Assembly (NCBI RefSeq): GCF_014656545.1 | Contig: NZ_BNDS01000015.1 | Coordinates: forward strand, 59,724 to 123,723 | Direction: 5' to 3' | From: Neobacillus kokaensis | GTDB lineage: Bacteria > Bacillota > Bacilli > Bacillales > Cytobacillaceae | Length of the DNA: 64,000 nucleotides | In this document: one piece after another, positions 7,890-16,028 of the stretch | Layout of the letters: each line of letters begins with the position of its first letter | How positions within the stretch are numbered: position 1 is the first letter of the stretch | Notes under the pieces: generated by a model | What the model saw: the letters and a program-made list of their open reading frames with translations, nothing else | What the model was told of the DNA's origin: nothing | Database searches by the model: none | Made by a program: the position numbers and the translations under genes

Positions 7890-8690
7890 TCAAACTTTCT
7901 GACTTGTTTTTATGCTTGATGCAGATTTTTTTATGTTATCAACTCTTTTTATCCCCCAATTTTCGGACAAAAATTGAACAATCCTCTCGACAGAGCGATT
8001 AACAAGTGCCTCTCCCTTCGCTGCCGTTCCTAAGGTGGCATTTCCAATGGTACCCGAGTCCGTTTTATGTGAGAAAGGAACATATTGAATAATATCGGGA
8101 TATTGATCCTTTATTTTAGGCGGCTCATGGACCCAGTTGTCTAAGTCACATAGTTCTGGATGGAGATACATCATGACAGAGGTGCCTGCTTCACTTGCAT
8201 GTGCATGGGCCAAGTCACCCGATTCAATAATGCCATCGCAATGATTTTTAATAAACCTCCAATAATCTATTTGAGCGCACTTAATTTCTGGATTACCTTG
8301 AAGATCCCGAGCTATTTGACTAATAATCGGGACATTTCCAGCGTGGGTATTGATAAAAAGGAATTGTTTAAAGCCCCACTTTTCTAAGCTTTTTACTGTG
8401 TCCCATAAATAGTGTTTAAAGTTTTCAGCTTTAATCGTCATTGTTCCAGGAAACTCTTCTAAGGCCGTAGAATCTCCGACTTCTAATGTTGGACCTATTA
8501 TGGCATTAACATGATTGGCTAGGATTTCCGATATTTTAACGGCAACAATTGTATCCGTCCCTAATGGTAAATGGGGACCATATACTTCGAATGCACCTGA
8601 AGGGATAATCACTAAATCTGTTCCCTTTTTCCGTTCAATAAATTGTGTCCAGCTCATATCTTTTAAAAAATTTGATTTCCTAAACGTCAT
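7890..8690 (-). CDS. Creatininase family protein
   Basis: 266 aa. Recognisable family landmarks are IIPSGAFEVYGPHLPLGTD (residues 29-47), FINTHAGN (112-119) and HASEAGTS (164-171). In creatininases and related amidohydrolases such as MftE and FAPy deformylases these supply Glu, His, Asp, His and Glu ligands for two metals. Here Glu35, Asp46, His116 and Glu167 are in place, but the His of the E-x-H pair is Tyr37. It closes the operon that starts with the RraA-like gene. A role in hydrolysing an imported amide or lactam is inferred; the altered metal site makes activity uncertain. Confidence 0.85.
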   Translation of the reverse strand: MTFRKSNFLKDMSWTQFIERKKGTDLVIIPSGAFEVYGPHLPLGTDTIVAVKISEILANHVNAIIGPTLEVGDSTALEEFPGTMTIKAENFKHYLWDTVKSLEKWGFKQFLFINTHAGNVPIISQIARDLQGNPEIKCAQIDYWRFIKNHCDGIIESGDLAHAHASEAGTSVMMYLHPELCDLDNWVHEPPKIKDQYPDIIQYVPFSHKTDSGTIGNATLGTAAKGEALVNRSVERIVQFLSENWGIKRVDNIKKSASSIKTSQKV

Positions 8691-8720
8691 CCTACTAACC
8701 TCACTTTTTATTAATTTTTA

Positions 8721-9686
8721 CTACTGATACAAGTGGCATGCGATGAAGCGTCCTTCCATTTCTGTAAACTCCGGTTTCACAGTCTTACAAATATCCATAC
8801 ACGCGCTGCATCTTGGATGAAACGAACAGCCAGCGGGTGGATTGGAAGGGCTTGGAACGTCTCCTTTCAGCATGATTCTTTCCCTTTTTACATCTGGATT
8901 AGGCAACGGAACAGCTGATAACAAAGCCTTTGTATAAGGATGCATTGGGTTTTGAAATAGCTCTTTCTTGTCCCCAAGTTCTACTATTTTCCCAAGGTAC
9001 ATTACGGCGACCCGATCACTAATATGTTTCACAACACTTAGGTCATGCGAGATAAATAAATAGGTTAAGTCTAGGCGCTCCTGCAAATCTTGAAATAGAT
9101 TCACGATTTGTGATTGTATGGAAACATCCAAAGCTGATACCGGCTCATCCGCCACTATGAACTTCGGGTTTAGCGCCAGCGCACGAGCAATTCCAATTCT
9201 CTGTCGCTGGCCGCCGCTAAATTCATGGGGATATCGCTTCGCATGATAACTATTCAAACCTACAGTATCAAGCAGCTCTTCCACACGCTGATTTTTTTCC
9301 TTGCTTGAACCGATTTTATGAATTTTAAGGGGTTCTGCGATGATTTCACCTACGGTTAGTCTAGGGTCTAAAGATGCATAGGGATCTTGAAAAACCATTT
9401 GCATATTCCTTCGATATTTTTTCATCCTGCCTGTATTCATTCCTACCAGGTTTTCTCCTTCAAACAACACTTCCCCTTCAGTCGGCGGCTGTAATTGTAG
9501 AATCGCTCTTCCTGTTGTCGATTTGCCGCATCCGCTTTCCCCTACTAAACTTAATGTCTCGCCTTTAAAAATGGAGAAATTCAACCCATCTACTGCTTTT
9601 ACGTGGCTAACCGCACGACTTAGAACACTTTTTTTCGAGGAATAATATTTTTTAAGATTCTTAATCTCAACTAATGTTTGCTTCAT
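8721..9686 (-). CDS. Peptide-type ABC transporter ATP-binding protein (DppF/OppF-like)
   Basis: 321 aa from the ATG at 9686, which has AGGAGG 6 nt before it; this overlaps the previous gene by 20 nt. The ATPase carries Walker A GESGCGKST (residues 49-57), signature FSGGQRQR and Walker B FIVADEPVSALD. The C-terminal oligopeptide-transporter extension (PSPSNPPAGCSFHPRCSACMDIC region) has the cysteine cluster seen in OppD/OppF proteins. It should pair with the 9667-10668 product as the ATPase heterodimer. The substrate is set by the binding protein of the same operon. Confidence 0.95.
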   Translation of the reverse strand: MKQTLVEIKNLKKYYSSKKSVLSRAVSHVKAVDGLNFSIFKGETLSLVGESGCGKSTTGRAILQLQPPTEGEVLFEGENLVGMNTGRMKKYRRNMQMVFQDPYASLDPRLTVGEIIAEPLKIHKIGSSKEKNQRVEELLDTVGLNSYHAKRYPHEFSGGQRQRIGIARALALNPKFIVADEPVSALDVSIQSQIVNLFQDLQERLDLTYLFISHDLSVVKHISDRVAVMYLGKIVELGDKKELFQNPMHPYTKALLSAVPLPNPDVKRERIMLKGDVPSPSNPPAGCSFHPRCSACMDICKTVKPEFTEMEGRFIACHLYQ

Positions 9687-10668
9687 TCTGTACCTCCTCG
9701 TCTTCCACCTCATGGAGCCAGCACCGGCTAAAGTGTCCAGTCGCTACTTCCTTATAGGACGGTACTTCTGTATGACAAATATTCATGGCAAATTCACAGC
9801 GGGGAGCAAAATGGCAGCCGCCACGCAATGTTCCTGGAATCGGAACATTCCCTTCTATTGAATAAAGCCTTGTTTCTTCTTCCGAATCTATTAAAGAAGG
9901 TATTGATTTTAATAATCCTTGTGTATAAGGGTGTTTTGGATTATTGAAAATTTCATGAACATCACTTTCTTCCACAACTTTTCCTCCATACATGACGCAT
10001 ACACGGTCACATGTCTCCGCTACAACACCTAAATCGTGGGTAATCATCAAAATAGATGTGTTATGCTCTTTCTTTAGATCCCTCATTAGGTCTAATATTT
10101 GAGCCTGAATGGTAACATCTAAAGCTGTTGTCGGCTCATCTGCTATTAATAGACTAGGATTACAAGCCATTGCCATGGCAATCATCACCCTCTGACGCAT
10201 GCCCCCGGATAACTGGTGTGGATATTCCTTTACAATTCTTTCCGGCCGTGGAATCCCAACAAGCTCTAGCAGCTCAATGGCCCTTTCATTTGCTTTTGTT
10301 TTGGTAAAGTTCATATGGGTTTTCAGTGCTTCAGCAATTTGATTGCCAATCGTGAAAACAGGATTTAGCGATGTCATTGGCTCTTGAAAAATCATCGCAA
10401 TTTCTTTACCGCGAATTTTTCTCATCGCTTCATCTGACAATGTCAATAAATCCTTCCCGTTAAAGTTTATGGAACCTTCGACCACTTTTCCCGGAGTTAA
10501 TCTCATTGCCGTTAATGCCGTTACACTTTTCCCTGAGCCAGATTCTCCAACAATCCCTAAGGTCTCACCCTTTTTTATCGTTATACTGACTCCGTCCACA
10601 GCTGGAACTACTCCATTTTCCGAATAAAAATATGTTTTCAGATTCTTGATCTCTAGTAAATTTTCCAA
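9667..10668 (-). CDS. Peptide-type ABC transporter ATP-binding protein (DppD/OppD-like)
   Basis: 333 aa. Walker A GESGSGKS (41-48), signature LSGGMRQRV, Walker B LLIADEPTTALD and the H-loop SILMITHDLG are intact. The C-terminal oligo/dipeptide extension includes GCHFAPRCEFAMNICH, four cysteines that may hold an iron-sulfur cluster as shown for related proteins. First of the two ATPase genes; the downstream DppF-like gene starts inside its last codons, which suggests translational coupling. Confidence 0.95.
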   Translation of the reverse strand: MENLLEIKNLKTYFYSENGVVPAVDGVSITIKKGETLGIVGESGSGKSVTALTAMRLTPGKVVEGSINFNGKDLLTLSDEAMRKIRGKEIAMIFQEPMTSLNPVFTIGNQIAEALKTHMNFTKTKANERAIELLELVGIPRPERIVKEYPHQLSGGMRQRVMIAMAMACNPSLLIADEPTTALDVTIQAQILDLMRDLKKEHNTSILMITHDLGVVAETCDRVCVMYGGKVVEESDVHEIFNNPKHPYTQGLLKSIPSLIDSEEETRLYSIEGNVPIPGTLRGGCHFAPRCEFAMNICHTEVPSYKEVATGHFSRCWLHEVEDEEVQNEANIS

Positions 10669-10712
10669 AATCAGTCTTCCTCCTGTCTATTTCAAGATTA
10701 GACTTTTTTCTA

Positions 10713-11612
10713 TTAAATCTTCATTTGAGGGTCTAGGGCATCACGCAGACCATCCCCAAGCATATTGAACCCTAATACAACTAACATGATGATCAGTCCT
10801 GGAACAGTACTTAAATGAGTCGCTGATCGAATGTACTCTCTTCCTTCATTTAACATGGCTCCCCATTCTGGTGATGGCGGCTGGGCACCCAGTCCTAAAA
10901 AACTTAACCCTGCTGCGGTTAAAATGGCCGTCGCAATTCTCATCGTCGATAAAACAATGATGGGAGCAATACAATTTGGAATGACATGCTTCATGATAAT
11001 AAAAAAATGACTTCCGCCAAGCGATTTTGTTGCTTCAATAAACTCTTTATATTTGACAGAAATAACTGAGCTTCGCATAATCCTAGCGAAAACAGGAATC
11101 GAGAAAATACCGATAGCAATCATGACATTTAACATATTCGGTCCAAGAATGCTTATGATGGCAAGTGCTAGCAGGAAACCCGGAAACGCCAATAGGATAT
11201 CCATTATTCGCATAATAATCGAATCAATGATTCCGCCGAAATAGCCGGCAATCGTTCCTAATGAAACGCCGACAAGGATGGATATACCTACACCTACCAT
11301 GCCAATCATTAAGGAAATACGTGAACCATGAATGATTCTCGACAATACGTCGCGTCCAAATTGATCAGTTCCAAATGGATGACTTAAACTAGGTGGTTGT
11401 AATAGTGCTTTCATGTTATAAGCATAAGGATCGTATGGGGAAATCCATGGAGCCAAAATAGCCACAATGATAAATAGAACGGTTATATATAAACCTATCA
11501 TTGCACGTTTATTTTTCTTAAAGCGTTTGATCATCATTTGCCATGGTGAACGAGGTTCATAAGTAGTTGTCACATTCTGATTCTGTGAAATTACCTTCTC
11601 TGAAATTTCCAT
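10713..11612 (-). CDS. Peptide-type ABC transporter permease (DppC/OppC-like)
   Basis: 299 aa. After a cytoplasmic N-terminal stretch (RSPWQMMIKRFKKNKRAMIGLY, the OppC_N region) come the membrane helices. The ATPase-contacting EAA loop is recognisable in KEFIEATKSLGGSHFFIIMKHVIPN, and the conserved AGLSFLGLGAQPPSPEWGAML follows near the C-terminus. Partner of the DppB-like gene 14 nt upstream. AAAGGAG lies 8 nt before the ATG. Confidence 0.95.
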   Translation of the reverse strand: MEISEKVISQNQNVTTTYEPRSPWQMMIKRFKKNKRAMIGLYITVLFIIVAILAPWISPYDPYAYNMKALLQPPSLSHPFGTDQFGRDVLSRIIHGSRISLMIGMVGVGISILVGVSLGTIAGYFGGIIDSIIMRIMDILLAFPGFLLALAIISILGPNMLNVMIAIGIFSIPVFARIMRSSVISVKYKEFIEATKSLGGSHFFIIMKHVIPNCIAPIIVLSTMRIATAILTAAGLSFLGLGAQPPSPEWGAMLNEGREYIRSATHLSTVPGLIIMLVVLGFNMLGDGLRDALDPQMKI

Positions 11613-11626
11613 TGCACTGCTCCTTT

Positions 11627-12550
11627 CTAATTCTCGTACCTGACCCTTGGATCTACAACACTATAAGAAAGATCAACCAGCAGAATAATAAAAACAAAAA
11701 GGGTAGAAATAAACAGAATACTTCCTTGAATAGCTGGGAAATCCCTGAACTGAATAGATTCCACAACATATCTGCCAATTCCATTCATAGAGAAAACGGT
11801 CTCCGTTATAACCGCTCCGCCTAATAAAATTCCAAATTCCATCCCTACAATGGTGATAATCGGAATTAATGCATTTTTCAACGTATGCTTGTAGATCACA
11901 TACTTCTCCTTTAACCCTTTCGCCCGTGCAGTTCGAATAAAATCTTGATTAACAATTTCAAGTATACTTGATCTGGTAAGTCTTGCTAAAACACCAGAGG
12001 CTGATAAACCCAACACAATGGATGGGAGAACAAAATGCTTAAATTCAGTGCTGCCTCCAGAAGGGAACCACGGAAGGTAATAGGAGAAAAGCAGGATAAA
12101 CATGATCCCCATCCAAAAAACAGGCATCGAGATACCAAATAACGAAAACATCATCGATACGTTATCTCTTAGACTATTAGGTTTAGTAGCAGAGGCAATT
12201 CCAGCGATAAGACCAACAATAATCATAATAATTAGGGACATAACAGTAAGAATAAAGGATGTAGGAAAACGAGATAAGATTTCATCTAATACAGGCTGAC
12301 TGGACCGTAAGGATGTACCTAAATCGCCATGGAGGATATTAACCACATAACTCATATATTGCTCATATAACGGTTTGTCAATTCCTAATTGAGATCTAAT
12401 AATCTCTACCTCTTCAGGGCTAGCAGAATCTCCCGCTATAATTTGTGCTGGGTCACCGGGAACTGCAGCAACCAGTAAAAATGCAAATAAGGTGACGCCG
12501 ATTAGAGTGGGTATTAATTGCAGCAACCGTTTAACTATATAACCTAACAA
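11627..12550 (-). CDS. Peptide-type ABC transporter permease (DppB/OppB-like)
   Basis: About 307 aa. I prefer the TTG at 12550: it follows GAGGTGG with 5-nt spacing and gives MLGYIVKRLLQLIPTLIGV, the standard beginning of DppB proteins; a GTG three codons earlier (12559) has no spacing to a ribosome binding site. Helix-rich throughout, with the VPGDPAQIIAG periplasmic entry segment and the EAA-type loop (DFIRTARAKGLKEKYVIYKHTLKNALIPI). With the DppC-like protein it forms the importer channel. Confidence 0.92.
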   Translation of the reverse strand: MLGYIVKRLLQLIPTLIGVTLFAFLLVAAVPGDPAQIIAGDSASPEEVEIIRSQLGIDKPLYEQYMSYVVNILHGDLGTSLRSSQPVLDEILSRFPTSFILTVMSLIIMIIVGLIAGIASATKPNSLRDNVSMMFSLFGISMPVFWMGIMFILLFSYYLPWFPSGGSTEFKHFVLPSIVLGLSASGVLARLTRSSILEIVNQDFIRTARAKGLKEKYVIYKHTLKNALIPIITIVGMEFGILLGGAVITETVFSMNGIGRYVVESIQFRDFPAIQGSILFISTLFVFIILLVDLSYSVVDPRVRYEN

Positions 12551-12590
12551 ATTATCCACCTCACTATCTGAGACTTAATAAATTGGAATT

Positions 12591-12633
12591 GTTTCCCTAG
12601 GAACTCCACTTTAGTAAAAGACCCTAGGGAAAC
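12591..12633. other. Intercistronic hairpin within the transporter operon
   Basis: GTTTCCCTAGG and CCTAGGGAAAC form a perfect 11-bp stem with a ~21-nt loop in the gap between the nitrilase-family and dppB-like genes. There is no U-run on the minus strand, so it may attenuate expression or protect the upstream message rather than end transcription. Confidence 0.6.
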
Positions 12634-12669
12634 GAACTTATTTAGACGATTATTTTAATAGAGTTCATT

Positions 12670-13500
12670 TTAGGAAGTATAAATCCCTCCATCTTTATAT
12701 AAGTTAGGCTGGCGATGCTGATGTGAAGGAAGTTTTTTGCGAACCTCTTGAACCCGTTCTAAGTCTATACGACAAGGAATCAAACACTCTGTTTCAGTAC
12801 CTTGGGCTAAGACAACCCCCATTGGATCAACAATCATACTTTGGCCCATATAGTATTCATTCACCTGATCGCAGGCAACTATATAGACTGTATTTTCCAA
12901 TGCCCTAGTAGTGACTAAGGTTCTCCAATGGTTTTCTTTTAATGGTCCTTTTACCCAGCCAGAAGGAACAATAATAATATCAGCTCCTTTTAACGCTTGA
13001 TATCGAGCAATTTCAGGGAATCTTAATTCATAGCATACAAACAAACCAATTTTTCCAAATGGTGTATCAATAGGTTCAAACAAAGAGCTCCCTGGCTTAA
13101 TATTCTGCGATTCTTTAGCGCCGAATGCATCATACAAATGCGTTTTTCTGTAAACGCTTTCTATTAATCCAGCGGAATTGATGATGACTGTTGTATTATA
13201 AATTCTCTTATCATCAATGATTTCGGTACTCTCACGCATACCAAAGACGAGCCAGACTCCATATTTACTAGCCATTTCACTCATCGCAGCGACAAATGGA
13301 CCTTCAATTGGTTCTGCATCGTTTAGTTTTACTTCAGAAGGCGTACCGACTTCGAAGTAACTCATAAACGCTTCAGGAAAGACTACCATATCTGCACCAT
13401 AAATATTGGTAGAATCTTTTATTGCCTTCTCCGCTTTTTGTAAATTTACTTGTTTACTATCCGTTGAGCCTAATTGAGCCATTACAATTTGAAAGGACAT
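12670..13500 (-). CDS. Carbon-nitrogen hydrolase (nitrilase superfamily amidase)
   Basis: 276 aa. The Glu-Lys-Cys triad is complete: Glu43 in VVFPEAF, Lys119 in YRKTHLYDAF and Cys156 in FVCYELRFPE. The last motif is typical of the Nit1/Nit2-like amidase branch (omega-amidase, deaminated glutathione amidase, N-carbamoyl hydrolases) rather than true nitrilases. It sits between the binding-protein gene and the permease genes of the same operon, so it probably cleaves an amide or carbamoyl group of the imported compound (inference). GGAGTG precedes the ATG. Confidence 0.9.
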   Translation of the reverse strand: MSFQIVMAQLGSTDSKQVNLQKAEKAIKDSTNIYGADMVVFPEAFMSYFEVGTPSEVKLNDAEPIEGPFVAAMSEMASKYGVWLVFGMRESTEIIDDKRIYNTTVIINSAGLIESVYRKTHLYDAFGAKESQNIKPGSSLFEPIDTPFGKIGLFVCYELRFPEIARYQALKGADIIIVPSGWVKGPLKENHWRTLVTTRALENTVYIVACDQVNEYYMGQSMIVDPMGVVLAQGTETECLIPCRIDLERVQEVRKKLPSHQHRQPNLYKDGGIYTS

Positions 13501-13565
13501 TATTTTTCACTCCAGTCTTTGGGGTTGCAGGAAGATACTAAATAGGTCTTCCTGATGTACTATCA

Positions 13566-15113
13566 TTATTCTTTTTCTACCTTACTAAAATTCCAAAGGT
13601 GTGTCGGAGGGACAATTAGACCTTTAACATTTTTTCTCATACCGATATGCACGGTATCTTCATAGAGGAAAATCCATGGTGCGTCACTCCAAATCTGCTT
13701 AAATGCCTTCTCATAAATCTTCTTTCTATTATCCACATTAGACTCAATGGATCCTTCTTCTATCAGCTTATCCACATCAGGATTCACATATCGCGCATAA
13801 TTAAATTTACTAGTTGAGTAGAATGAATCTTTTAGAATATCATAAGCATCATTCGTATTCGCGATCCCTCCTCTTAAAAATAGATCATATTTAGATGGAT
13901 CCTCTAGTGTCTTCAAGTAATCATTAAGTTCTAACATTTGAAATTCCACATCAAATCCTAATTGTTGTAGACTTGTTTGAACGTATTGACCAGCCTTATG
14001 GTCTCGTACAGCATTGCCGGCAGCGACCAAGCGTACCTTCATTCCTTCTTTTACTCCTGCGTTTTTCAACATTTCCTTCGCTTTTTCCAGGTCATACGGG
14101 TAAGATCCTGCATTACTATACATGCCGTCCTTCTGCGCAACCATTGCTGAACTCACTTTCACCCGGCCTTCATATAAATCATTGGTTAGTGCATTCTTGT
14201 CAATGGCATAGTTTAATGCTTGACGAACCTCTGGTTTATTAAATGGTTCGACCGTGTTATTAATTCCAACATAAACTGTCCTGTTAATTTCAATGGATTC
14301 TACTTTTGTATCTTTACTTTTATTTAAACGTTCAATATCCGTTGTCGGTACGTCAGCAATGAGGTCCGCTTCTCCTGTTTCTAACATGAGAACTCGTGAA
14401 GCATTTTCTGGGACTACTTTAAAGGTAATTTGGTCTAGCTTAGGCTTGCCTCCCCAATAATCTTTATTTGCTTCAAAAATCGTATCGCTGCCAGGTGACC
14501 AATGTTTAATCTTATACGGCCCTGTGCCAATCGGGTTTTTCTTGATTGCCTCTGTACCTTGTGCAATGACTTTTGGACTGATTATGTTATTACCGGATGG
14601 AAAAGCTAAAATATTTAAAAATGGTCCCACTGGATTATTCAGATGAAATACCACTTCATAATCACCATTGGTTGTAATACTTTCAAGATATGGACCCAGC
14701 AATGGATATCTAGCTAATTTATTTTCTTCATTTGTCACTCGTTCAAAATTGATTTTGACTGCTTCTGCATTAAAAGGAGACCCGTCAGTGAATTTCACTC
14801 CTTCCTGCAGCTGTAATGTCCATGTTTTACCATCATCAGATTTCTTCCAGCTTTTTGCTAATAAAGGGACAATTTGTCCATCTGCATCCAAGCTTACTAA
14901 CGTTTCAGCAACTACGGAATATATTTGTTTTGAAGCAGTATCCGTTGTATTATGAGGGTCTAAACTATTCGCTTCCCCCGTCAAAGCAACAACTAAACTT
15001 TTATTTTTTCCTTCTGGTGCTGAAGACTCTTTGGAGCTGCATGCAGTCAAGATGACGATAAACAATGTTAAAAACAGGAAACCTGCTTTTCGAAAGGTTT
15101 TATTTTTACCCAT
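13566..15113 (-). CDS. Peptide-type ABC transporter substrate-binding lipoprotein
   Basis: 515 aa, family 5 solute-binding protein (DppA/OppA type). Signal peptide with lipobox LTAC, so cleaved and lipidated at Cys and anchored outside the membrane. Family landmarks are NSLDPHNTTDTASKQIYSVVAETLV at the mature N-terminus, LLAKSWKKSDDGKTWTLQLQEGVKFTDGSPF (the family signature) and RQALNYAIDKNALTNDLYEG. AGGGAGG precedes the ATG. It is the specificity component for the importer downstream. The neighbouring amidase, creatininase-family and RraA-like genes suggest a non-peptide amide ligand, but this cannot be read from the sequence. Confidence 0.95.
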   Translation of the reverse strand: MGKNKTFRKAGFLFLTLFIVILTACSSKESSAPEGKNKSLVVALTGEANSLDPHNTTDTASKQIYSVVAETLVSLDADGQIVPLLAKSWKKSDDGKTWTLQLQEGVKFTDGSPFNAEAVKINFERVTNEENKLARYPLLGPYLESITTNGDYEVVFHLNNPVGPFLNILAFPSGNNIISPKVIAQGTEAIKKNPIGTGPYKIKHWSPGSDTIFEANKDYWGGKPKLDQITFKVVPENASRVLMLETGEADLIADVPTTDIERLNKSKDTKVESIEINRTVYVGINNTVEPFNKPEVRQALNYAIDKNALTNDLYEGRVKVSSAMVAQKDGMYSNAGSYPYDLEKAKEMLKNAGVKEGMKVRLVAAGNAVRDHKAGQYVQTSLQQLGFDVEFQMLELNDYLKTLEDPSKYDLFLRGGIANTNDAYDILKDSFYSTSKFNYARYVNPDVDKLIEEGSIESNVDNRKKIYEKAFKQIWSDAPWIFLYEDTVHIGMRKNVKGLIVPPTHLWNFSKVEKE

Positions 15114-15160
15114 ATAAAATGCCCTCCCTAATATTCAAATCTGTTTTCTTTTTGCAAAAA

Positions 15161-15814
15161 CTAATTTGATGGAAAAAATCGATTTGCCTTACTAATTGAA
15201 GCTAGTGATATACCAGTATCAATTTTCTTTTTCGTTTCAGGTTCCCTTTGCTGCTTTTCGATCGCTATTTCCCCATACTTTCTCGCCGAGTTTGGATGGA
15301 TGACGAATACACCGTCATTATCCGCAACTATTAAATCACCAGGATTGATGCTTACACCACAAACACTTATCGTTGTATTAATTTCCCCCTCAATACCAAG
15401 AATCCGGGTTGTTAAAGGACTTACTCCAAGTGAAAATACGGGTAATTTTATCTCCTTTATTTCGTCCACATCATTAATGCAGCCGGAAACAATGACACCA
15501 GCAACTTTTTTAACATGAGCAGCGTATGACACCATCCCACCGAAACATGATCGGTCGATATCACCTGACATATCAATAACAAGTACATCTCCTTGTTCCA
15601 CGATATCTAATGCCTTATGGACAGCTGTGGAATCCATATGGGGAATGCGAACTGTAATCGCATTGCCGACAAATCTGATTGGTCTAAATAGTGGTTTTAA
15701 TCCTTTGAGAAATCCAAAATCAGTTAGATGCCCAATAGTTGAGGTTCCAACATTTTGATATAAATTCATTAACTCCTCTGTAACACCTTGAACTCTTGGA
15801 TTAACTATAAACAA
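15161..15814 (-). CDS. RraA-like / HMG-CHA aldolase family protein
   Basis: 217 aa. The RraA fold is recognisable by STIGHLTDFG, TVRIPHMDSTAVHKAL, GDVLVIDMSGDIDRSCFGGMV (the G-x-x-x-R-x-x-x-x-G region) and PGDLIVADNDGVFVIH. Members include 4-hydroxy-4-methyl-2-oxoglutarate aldolases/oxaloacetate decarboxylases and RNase E inhibitors; Bacillus has no RNase E, so an enzymatic role in catabolism is more likely. The start is TTG at 15814, 7 nt behind GGGGG. First gene of the sigma-54 operon. Confidence 0.85.
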   Translation of the reverse strand: MFIVNPRVQGVTEELMNLYQNVGTSTIGHLTDFGFLKGLKPLFRPIRFVGNAITVRIPHMDSTAVHKALDIVEQGDVLVIDMSGDIDRSCFGGMVSYAAHVKKVAGVIVSGCINDVDEIKEIKLPVFSLGVSPLTTRILGIEGEINTTISVCGVSINPGDLIVADNDGVFVIHPNSARKYGEIAIEKQQREPETKKKIDTGISLASISKANRFFPSN

Positions 15815-15867
15815 GAAACAACCCCCTTTTTTAGAATATTAAAAATAGTTTTTCTATTTATATTAAA

Positions 15868-15883
15868 TGCAAGTTCCATGCCA
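15868..15883 (-). promoter_or_regulatory. Sigma-54 (-24/-12) promoter of the RraA-transporter operon
   Basis: The minus strand reads TGGCATGGAACTTGCA: GG and GC are separated by exactly 10 nt, and it fits TGGCAC-N5-TTGCA at all but one position. It lies 54 nt upstream of the TTG start of the RraA-like gene, opposite a sigma-54 activator gene. Confidence 0.9.
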
Positions 15884-15930
15884 ATAGGAAAAATCTGATT
15901 CTATAGGCAAACAGGCTATTCAAATTCCAT

Positions 15931-15966
15931 TTTTTGTTCCAAAAATGAAATTTATGTTTCAAAAAA
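15931..15966. promoter_or_regulatory. Putative upstream activator sites for the sigma-54 regulator
   Basis: Two direct copies of TGTTYCAAAAA start at 15935 and 15955, 20 bp (two helical turns) apart. The first is a palindrome, TTTTTG-TTC-CAAAAA. They lie about 50-85 bp upstream of the -24 element, a normal distance for an enhancer. Confidence 0.55.
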
Positions 15967-16028
15967 GGGATTTGAATGTAAATATCGAAATATTCCGTCT
16001 ATAAAGCATGAAATTGAGGGGAGATTTA

